In this document: positions 58,924 through 64,000 of the stretch, in pieces
Numbering within the stretch: the stretch's first letter is position 1
How the letters are laid out: every line of letters starts with the position of its first letter
Assembly: GCF_016881065.1 (NCBI RefSeq)
Contig: NZ_WXYN01000011.1
Span: 62,270 to 126,269 of the forward strand
Source of the DNA: Planococcus soli
GTDB lineage: Bacteria; Bacillota; Bacilli; Bacillales_A; Planococcaceae
Length of the DNA: 64,000 nucleotides
Direction: 5' to 3'
Position numbers and translations under genes: made by a program
Notes under the pieces: model-generated
Seen by the model: the letters and a program-made list of their open reading frames with translations, nothing else
The model's database searches: none
Told to the model about the DNA's origin: nothing

Positions 58924-59073
58924 ATGGGGAAATTCGGATTGGATAGCAAAGGACAGGCAGCTGTGACAAAGTATCATGAAAAGCACAAGCCTGCCAAATT
59001 TGATAAAAAGCAACAACTTGAAAAAATACGTAATGAGTATTTGAAAAAGAAGCAAGAACAAACAGATAAATAG
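58924..59073 (+). CDS. Short lysine-rich protein of unknown function
   Basis: A 49-residue open frame that begins MGKFGLDSKGQAAVTKYHE and ends KKKQEQTDK. AGGTGGG lies five bases before the ATG. It is highly charged, with about a quarter Lys, no membrane helix and no known motif. It lies between the two copies of the tmRNA 3' end, in AT-rich DNA, so it may be cargo of a former mobile element. A small hairpin (CATAGG/CCTATG, 59086-59111) with T run may end its transcript. Confidence 0.5.
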   Translation: MGKFGLDSKGQAAVTKYHEKHKPAKFDKKQQLEKIRNEYLKKKQEQTDK

Positions 59074-59364
59074 TATGAATGAGAACATAGGAAGACTAAC
59101 ATCTCCCTATGCTTTTCTTATTCGAAAGACTTTTTCCAATCGAGGACGAGGTGTTATTGACGCTTGAATTTGTCTGGAAACTGATGGTTCTTTTTTTATT
59201 TTGAAATCAATTGATATATACAAAAAATTAAAAGAGCTTTGGACTAAGGCCGTTAATAGGCTATATTACCTGGTAAGTAAAACCGTCAAATAAATAAGTA
59301 TGGAAATGCCTAAAACCTTTGCGGCTGTAAGTCCCATTGATTGAGGCATTAAACTTTTCTAAGC

Positions 59365-59439
59365 AAGCTACACGCGTAGACGATTAAGTAGCGGAGTTTC
59401 TGGGCGCGGGTCCGACTCCCGCCGTCTCCATAGTGAGAT
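59365..59439 (+). repeat. Second copy of the tmRNA 3' end (attachment-site remnant)
   Basis: Seventy-five bases match 58500-58574 with four changes. Copy two has ATT for CTC near the start, GGG for GGA later and TCC for TTC in the T loop; the final part through CCGTCTCCATAGTGAGAT is identical. It is only the 3' end, so it is not a second tmRNA gene. The 3' end of ssrA is a well-known integration site for phages and islands, so this is best read as a flanking direct repeat, with the 5' copy kept functional. See findings. Confidence 0.8.
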
Positions 59440-59442
59440 AAA

Positions 59443-59478
59443 AACGTCAAAACCTTTACGGGTTTTGGCGTTTTTTTT
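59443..59478 (+). terminator. Terminator following the second tmRNA 3' copy
   Basis: ACGTCAAAACC pairs with GGTTTTGGCGT (one G-U pair) around TTTACG, followed by eight T. It may be the original ssrA terminator, moved away by an insertion. Confidence 0.8.
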
Positions 59479-59659
59479 GTTCTCTTATTATATAGTGATT
59501 TTCTTTGCAGCCGCTCTGGATTGAGCAAACAAAGCTACTAGCTCTCGGAAGTGCAGGTGCTGAGAACTTTAAACTGGCACAGCCTTTCGAAAACAATGAA
59601 ACTTGAAAGAGTTTCAACCGTATATTTAGTATGAAAAAAACTTAAAGGAGATGTTTCAA

Positions 59660-59836
59660 ATGAGAGTTAAAACTTTCTATGGATATAGCGAAAAAAGTAT
59701 AGACCGGAAAATAAATGAATTTCTTGAAGACACTACTCTGGAAATTATCGACATAAAATTTACTGCGCCTATTTTTTACTTTAGTGCGATGGTGATATAC
59801 AAACCAACTGTTTCTACAAAAGACAATGTATTTTAA
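59660..59836 (+). CDS. Small protein resembling sporulation protein Cse60
   Basis: A 58-residue protein, MRVKTFYGYSEKSIDRKIN then EIIDIKFTAP. The layout (a start strand, a helix with Glu/Lys, then IIDIKF followed by a short hydrophobic strand) is the plan of the Cse60 family, a SigE-controlled gene of B. subtilis. The call is by eye and could be wrong. AAAGGAG is nine bases before the ATG. The role is not known. Confidence 0.5.
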   Translation: MRVKTFYGYSEKSIDRKINEFLEDTTLEIIDIKFTAPIFYFSAMVIYKPTVSTKDNVF

Positions 59837-59911
59837 TTCTCGTACCTTCTATGATCATGTTTAAAAATCAATCATTTGAAGTTTTAAAATATAAAAGAGG
59901 GAGGGAGAATA

Positions 59912-59995
59912 ATGCCAAAATGCCAAAGCTGAAACCACAAATGGAGTTGGCTGAGTACAACTATAATTGGTTTCATAAACAATAAAAAATGTCCC
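59912..59995 (+). pseudogene. Broken zinc-finger gene (cxxc_20_cxxc-like) fused to the next gene
   Basis: GAGGGAGGG precedes an ATG reading MPKCQS, then TGA, then NHKWSWLSTTIIGFINNKKCP. Changing TGA to TGC would give MPKCQSCNHKWSWL, the known start of the short CxxC zinc-finger family TIGR04104. The second CxxC that should follow KKCP is absent; the frame runs into the acetyltransferase gene. So there is a nonsense change and a lost 3' end. The acetyltransferase ATG is made of the AAAATGTCCC of this remnant. The identity is an inference from the motif. Confidence 0.5.
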
Positions 59996-60510
59996 ACAAC
60001 GACTACAAAGTCATGGCTGAGTGGTTAAGCACACCAGCAGTTTTGGAATTCTTTGGGGATATTAACGCTCCCTTTACACTGGAACAAGTTCAGCGCAAAT
60101 ACGGGCCGCGAATAACCGGGGATGTTCCGATCTATCCATACATAGTAGAACTGGAAAAAGAACCTATAGGTTTTATTCAATACTATCGAATAACTAGAGA
60201 AGTACAAAAAGAGTTTGGGTACCAAGACACCCTGCATGTGTACGGCATTGATCAGTTTATTGGTGCTGCACAATACCATAATCAAGGTTTAGGTACGCTT
60301 ATGATTACCAAATTTCTCACGAATTTATATCAACAGACTGGAGCAGATATCATCGTTTTAGATCCCGACGTTTCCAATGCAAGAGCCATCCGGTGCTATG
60401 AAAAATGCGGATTTGTTAAAGTGAAAAAAGTGAAAGGCGGAACGGGCTGGTTAATGGAAATAAGGACAAGGAGCGTAGCACATGAAGCTGCTAAAGGCGG
60501 AAATGAATAA
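59989..60510 (+). CDS. GNAT acetyltransferase, AAC(6')-like, N-terminus probably lost
   Basis: A 173-residue GNAT. The acetyl-CoA site and later motifs are strong: GIDQFIGAAQYHNQGLGTLMITKFL and IVLDPDVSNARAIRCYEKCGFVKV. These resemble aminoglycoside 6'-N-acetyltransferases and their chromosomal kin. The start lacks a ribosome binding site, an in-frame TAA lies just before it, and the first strand (about 10 residues before MSHNDYKVMAEWL) seems missing. The upstream DNA is a broken zinc-finger gene, so a deletion probably fused the two. Drug resistance is not shown by sequence; the protein may be inactive. Confidence 0.7.
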   Translation: MSHNDYKVMAEWLSTPAVLEFFGDINAPFTLEQVQRKYGPRITGDVPIYPYIVELEKEPIGFIQYYRITREVQKEFGYQDTLHVYGIDQFIGAAQYHNQGLGTLMITKFLTNLYQQTGADIIVLDPDVSNARAIRCYEKCGFVKVKKVKGGTGWLMEIRTRSVAHEAAKGGNE

Positions 60511-60958
60511 AGAGACAGCGCAAGAAATCTTGAGTTGGCAATACGAACCTCCCTATGATTTCTATAACAATGAGATCTGTGACTCGGAATTGGCAGAGTT
60601 ACTCAATAAAGCATATTTCACAGTTTTGAACGAAAAGGAAGAAACTGTCGGTTTTTTCTGTACCGGAGAAAGTGCCCAAGTGCCGTCTGCAAACCGCTAT
60701 GAAGTTTATAAAGAGCAGTGTATTGATGTGGGACTGGGTATGAATCCAGCACTAGTCGGCAAAGGGGATGGTGAGGAATTTGGTCGATTTATCCTCCATT
60801 CTATAATAGAAGAAACTCATCAGCAGCTGCCAATTCGGCTGACTGTTGCTGCATTCAACAAAAGGGCCATTCGTCTGTATGAAAAACTGGGTTTCACCTT
60901 AGACAAGCGATTCAGTAATGCTGCTGCCGAGTTTGTTACTATGGTGAAAAAATATTAG
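60482..60958 (+). CDS. GNAT family acetyltransferase
   Basis: A 158-residue GNAT. The core (VGLGMNPALVGKGDGEEFGRFIL) has the acetyl-CoA loop and the last part (RLTVAAFNKRAIRLYEKLGF) the usual helix and strand. AAGGAGC lies upstream of the ATG, inside the previous gene, which it overlaps by 29 bases, so the two are coupled. The acceptor is unknown. It is a different subfamily from its neighbour. Confidence 0.8.
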   Translation: MKLLKAEMNKETAQEILSWQYEPPYDFYNNEICDSELAELLNKAYFTVLNEKEETVGFFCTGESAQVPSANRYEVYKEQCIDVGLGMNPALVGKGDGEEFGRFILHSIIEETHQQLPIRLTVAAFNKRAIRLYEKLGFTLDKRFSNAAAEFVTMVKKY

Positions 60959-61434
60959 CTGGGTGTTGAAAGGTATTAAGAGCAATGGATAAGAATAAAG
61001 GGGGAAATCCACCATGTGCCGGAAGTGTGGAAAAGCAAAACTTGTTTTCAGAATGCGATAAGTTTCCCTAAGCATTGACAGTGGAGCTGTGCACTATATG
61101 CTGATCCATTCGTTCAAAGGCTGCTTGCTGGAACTGTTATTAAATGGATCACAGTGGGGAATCGGCAGTCTAATGTGAACGCTGCAAAGTGCATAATTTT
61201 TTCTGAGCTATTATTCAAGAAATCCCAGATTTTCTTTGTATGCAATAGTATTTACTTAAAACAGCAAAATGATGCCAAAGTGATTTTTAGCAACTTTAAA
61301 TGGCCGAAACGCTGATATACAGCGAAGAAATCAAGTGTTTTTGTCCATTCCCGATGTCCGTCAATGGTTTTTGGTATTACAGTTGGATTGAGTATGCTAC
61401 AATAACGGACATTATGTTTGAAGGGAGACTACTC
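60959..61434. other. Gene-poor stretch upstream of the SurA-like gene
   Basis: About 475 bases. One 15-codon frame (61014-61061) starts with ATG after AAGGGGG and reads MCRKCGKAKLVFRMR; it could be a zinc-finger remnant or nothing. A possible minus-10 (TACAAT, 61398-61403) lies before the lipoprotein gene. I see no other gene, tRNA or terminator in it. Confidence 0.5.
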
Positions 61435-62202
61435 ATGATTAAAAAATGGTTTTTGACAATAGCACTTGGAGGATCCATGTTAGCACTAGCTGCTTGTGGA
61501 GATGATACTGCAGAAGAAACAACTGGTGAAGAGACGCCGCAAGAGGAAGTTGCAACAGATGAGGAAGGCGAGACTGCAGAACAGCCGGAAATGCCGGAGC
61601 CTGATTTGGAAGGCATTCCTGATGTAGTTGCCGAAGTAAATGGCGAAGCCATCGAGAAAGCAGAATTTGAATCGGCTTATACGGGACAATTCCAGCAGAT
61701 GGCTATGCAGGCACAAATGTCTGGACAGGAAGTTGACCAGGCTCAGTTAAAAGAGCAGGTGGCGGAAAGTTTAGTCGCCCAGGAATTGCTTGTTCAAGAA
61801 ACTGAAAACCAGGAGATTACTGCGTCAGAAGAACAGATCAATACAACTTTAGAAGAACTGTCCCAGCAAAACGGACTTGAATCATCAGAGGAGTTTTTAG
61901 CTGCACTTGAAGAGCAGGGTGTCTCTGAAGATGAGGTGATGGAGCAGGTGGAAGCACAAGTTAAAGTAGATCAACTGGTTGCAAGCGAGACCGGCGAAAT
62001 CAATCCAACAGATGAAGAACTTCAGACATTTTATGATGAAGCACAGGCTCAGCAAGAAGAGGCCGGAGGTGAAGCTCTTCCAGCGTTCGAAGAAGTAAAA
62101 CCTGAGCTTGAAGAACAGCTTAGAGTGCAAAAAGAGGGAGAAGCTGTCCAAACCTTGGTCGCGGAGCTTCGTGAAGATGCAGATGTTACAATCAATCTAT
62201 AA
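61435..62202 (+). CDS. SurA N-terminal-domain lipoprotein
   Basis: A 255-residue lipoprotein. The signal is MIKKWFLTIALGGSMLALAAC, with the lipid Cys about residue 21. An acidic linker (about 22-58) leads to a SurA_N chaperone core (VVAEVNGEAIEKAEFESAY, then LKEQVAESLVAQELLVQE). The rest is helical and rich in Glu and Gln. The PPIase (parvulin) domain of PrsA is not present. It may chaperone proteins after export, by analogy with SurA and PrsA. I start at the ATG after GAAGGGA. Confidence 0.82.
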   Translation: MIKKWFLTIALGGSMLALAACGDDTAEETTGEETPQEEVATDEEGETAEQPEMPEPDLEGIPDVVAEVNGEAIEKAEFESAYTGQFQQMAMQAQMSGQEVDQAQLKEQVAESLVAQELLVQETENQEITASEEQINTTLEELSQQNGLESSEEFLAALEEQGVSEDEVMEQVEAQVKVDQLVASETGEINPTDEELQTFYDEAQAQQEEAGGEALPAFEEVKPELEEQLRVQKEGEAVQTLVAELREDADVTINL

Positions 62203-62206
62203 ATAG

Positions 62207-62239
62207 AAAAAACCAGATCCCCGTGGATCTGGTTTTTTT
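62207..62239. terminator. Bidirectional terminator after the SurA-like gene
   Basis: AAAAAACCAGATCC pairs with GGATCTGGTTTTTT around CCGT. It serves both this gene and the converging membrane-protein gene. Confidence 0.88.
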
Positions 62240-62248
62240 CTGTCTAAT

Positions 62249-62713
62249 TTATACTATCTGATAGATTTTTTCTGTTACTTCCTCAACCTTCATAATGTAA
62301 ATATAGATCAGGCAAAGCAAAGCGGCGAGAGGAAGTGCTGCAAAAACCACCGTTTTAAAGTGATGGCTGATCGCGAAAAAGGAAACGCGATGCCGTTCAA
62401 AAAACAAAAACAGCCAGACAGGAACGGCAAATACGATGACCAGCAGAATGTTGTGGATGAAATCTATTTCGTTTTTCAACAAGGCAAACCGCAAGTAATC
62501 GCCCGTATCCCATAGCTCCTTGCTGAACCGATAGTTTTCCTGGTTTAAATGACCAATCTGCAGGGCAAATCGTGTTTCCGTTTCACTGTAATCAAGAACT
62601 CCCGGAAAAATTTTTAAATTGTAAATCATATAGTACAACAAGATGAACAAAGAAAAGTAAGATAATGCCTTTATCAGCAGGATCGTTTTTTCGCGTCGGT
62701 GAGTCAATGTCAT
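62249..62713 (-). CDS. Small membrane protein of unknown function
   Basis: A 154-residue protein with three helices (about 11-35, 87-103 and 120-142) and a soluble loop of some 50 residues (VLDYSETETRFALQIGHLNQENYRF) between the first two. The start MTLTHRREK follows GGAGG. I do not recognise the family. The loop resembles DUF1461-type proteins a little, but not enough to name it. It is transcribed alone. Confidence 0.65.
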   Translation of the reverse strand: MTLTHRREKTILLIKALSYFSLFILLYYMIYNLKIFPGVLDYSETETRFALQIGHLNQENYRFSKELWDTGDYLRFALLKNEIDFIHNILLVIVFAVPVWLFLFFERHRVSFFAISHHFKTVVFAALPLAALLCLIYIYIMKVEEVTEKIYQIV

Positions 62714-63312
62714 GGCAGCCTCCTCACAAGTTTGATGGGGTAAATGAAAAGCCCGAGAGTAAGTTTTGGATTTCCTGTATATTTTTAAGCTACCCTAATA
62801 TTTGGGCATATAACAGTTCTATGCAATTGTCTTTGATTTCTTCCGTTACTGACAGATAAATAAAATTTAATTTTAAAAGTTCCGAAGGCCGGACTTGTTC
62901 AGCTTAAACAGTGGTTTCATGCTGCTTTGCGAAAAAACGGCTGCCCTTGGAAATTAAGCCGTATGCCTGCGAAGCACCTGCCTGCAGCGGTCTTATCGCA
63001 AAGAAATGTTTTCTAAATGAAAACGATTTGGTTGATCCGTACAAAAAGGGCATCAGTATGTCGAATTTTCAGTAAAATTATTTTTGGATTTTCCCAAGGC
63101 TTTTTAGGGACAGCAGGTTTGACAGGACAGGAAATCTTCCGTATCCTTTACACTTGTGATAAAGAGAAACTTCAGTTCAGTGGGGTTCTTCATTCGCCGC
63201 TGGTTTTTAGTTGATCAATTCGGTCTTTAACGGTCAGGGGGCTCCCGCTATAAAAAGTGGGGGTCTTGCTGGGCGTTGAAGCGGAACAAAAAAGAAAAAG
63301 GAGGGGTACTAT
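62714..63312. other. Intergenic region upstream of the BCCT gene
   Basis: About 600 bases. Inverted pairs are seen at 62937-62962 (ACGGCT and AGCCGT) and at 63241-63267 (CCCGC and GTGGG around TATAAAAA). No supported gene: a 65-codon frame at 63017 lacks a ribosome binding site and protein-like composition. The BCCT promoter must lie here, but I cannot place it. Confidence 0.5.
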
Positions 63313-64000
63313 ATGAAGAAAGTAACCAATGTTTTTTGGATTGCTCTTGCACTCGTATTATTGGCCATTGGCTATGGCGCATTTGCACCCGATAATTTTG
63401 CAGAAGTTACCGGGAATATAGAATCATTCCTGACAACTTCGTTTGGATGGTATTATTTATTGATAGTTTCCATCATGGTTTTATTCTGTCTATTTTTCCT
63501 TATCAGTCCGATGGGGCAAATTAAATTAGGCAAAGACACAGACAAGCCCGAGTTTTCATTTGGGACATGGATTGCCATGCTGTTTTCAGCAGGAATGGGA
63601 ATCGGTCTTGTGTTCTGGGGAGCAGCAGAACCGTTGTCGCATTTTGCGATTGACCCGGCAACTGCAGAACCTGGAAGCGCAGAAGCAATGCGTGAATCAA
63701 TGCGTTTCAGCTTTTTCCACTGGGGAATTCACGCATGGGCTATTTACGCCGTAGTGGCGTTGGCACTTGCTTATTCCCAGTTCCGAAAAGGGGAACCCGG
63801 ATTGGTTTCCGCAACCTTGAAACCTTTGTTCGGTGACAAGATGAAGGGGCCATGGGGGACACTTGTTGACGCTATTGCTGTTTTTGCAACAGTTGTTGGT
63901 GTCGCAACTACTCTGGGCTTTGGTGCTATTCAAATTAATGGAGGCCTGGCTTTCTTATTTGACGGCATACCGGGAGACAATTTCATCGTTCAATTGATCA
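63313..64000 (+). CDS. BCCT family betaine/choline/carnitine transporter, 5' part
   Basis: The first 229 or so residues of a protein that continues past the window (the family is usually 500-560). Start [17 protein letters not shown] follows GGAGGGG. The signature [19 protein letters not shown], the stretch [13 protein letters not shown] and four or more helices are seen. BCCT carriers bring in compatible solutes such as glycine betaine with sodium, giving salt protection. Closest by feel are OpuD and BetL; the substrate cannot be fixed here. Confidence 0.9.
   Translation, partial: MKKVTNVFWIALALVLLAIGYGAFAPDNFAEVTGNIESFLTTSFGWYYLLIVSIMVLFCLFFLISPMGQIKLGKDTDKPEFSFGTWIAMLFSAGMGIGLVFWGAAEPLSHFAIDPATAEPGSAEAMRESMRFSFFHWGIHAWAIYAVVALALAYSQFRKGEPGLVSATLKPLFGDKMKGPWGTLVDAIAVFATVVGVATTLGFGAIQINGGLAFLFDGIPGDNFIVQLI

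Noticed and set aside
59365-59439. A second tmRNA gene
   Set aside because: Only the 3' end is present: no 5' acceptor strand, tag frame or pseudoknots, and the T loop is changed.
63017-63214. 65-codon frame upstream of the BCCT gene
   Set aside because: No ribosome binding site and no recognisable protein features.

Overview
The window looks like a chromosomal segment of a low-to-moderate GC member of the Bacillales. A Planococcaceae genus such as Planococcus is my best guess. It carries comK next to an IDEAL-domain gene, Crh beside HprK, CggR-controlled glycolysis, a clpP promoter with a CtsR box, and a two-piece HisZ/HisG enzyme. The gene order follows two blocks that are separate on the Bacillus subtilis chromosome: the yhf block (hemY, yhfH, lplJ, lcfB, comK, IDEAL gene) and the yvl/yvc-to-ssrA block (uvrBA, yvlB, hprK, lgt, ppaX, his, trxB, rapZ, whiA, crh, clpP, glycolysis, rnr, smpB, ssrA). 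Here they meet at about 15.5 kb. The genus is an inference from gene content, not from a database search.

Layout: 0-2.4 kb has the end of hemY, a lipoprotein, a long non-coding stretch and a small zinc-ribbon gene (yhfH). 2.4-7.9 kb has lplJ and a Bce-type four-gene peptide-sensing and export module. 7.9-14.3 kb has an acyl-CoA ligase behind a FadR-type box, an S9 peptidase, an enoyl-CoA hydratase and a UbiB-type kinase. 14.4-15.5 kb is the divergent comK/IDEAL pair. 15.6-26.8 kb has uvrBA, yvlB, a potassium channel, an M20 peptidase and three leftward genes: DUF1801, a Tet(M)-like GTPase and a phage-type amidase. 26.9-43.8 kb has hprK-lgt-yvoD-ppaX-yvoF, the complete-looking his operon, yvcD, trxB and yvcI-rapZ-yvcK-whiA-crh. 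43.8-46.7 kb has clpP (leftward), tRNA-Arg(CCG), lemA with a TPM-domain gene, and a small glutaredoxin-like gene. 46.7-53.7 kb is cggR-gap-pgk-tpiA-gpmI-eno. 53.7-58.6 kb has an intergenic palindromic repeat, then secG-est-rnr-smpB-ssrA. 58.6-61 kb is the only clearly accessory stretch. It holds a second, decayed copy of the tmRNA 3' end, tiny or broken genes and two GNAT acetyltransferases. The window closes with a SurA-like lipoprotein, a small membrane protein and the start of a BCCT osmolyte transporter.

Working together: HprK and Crh link carbon status to transcription, CggR controls the glycolytic operon, and RapZ/YvcK/WhiA form the usual cell-wall and division-linked cluster. SmpB, tmRNA, RNase R and ClpP together supply ribosome rescue and decay. 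I found no large new defence or biosynthetic system. The most unusual feature is the tmRNA-linked integration scar at 58.5-59.44 kb and the broken genes beside it.
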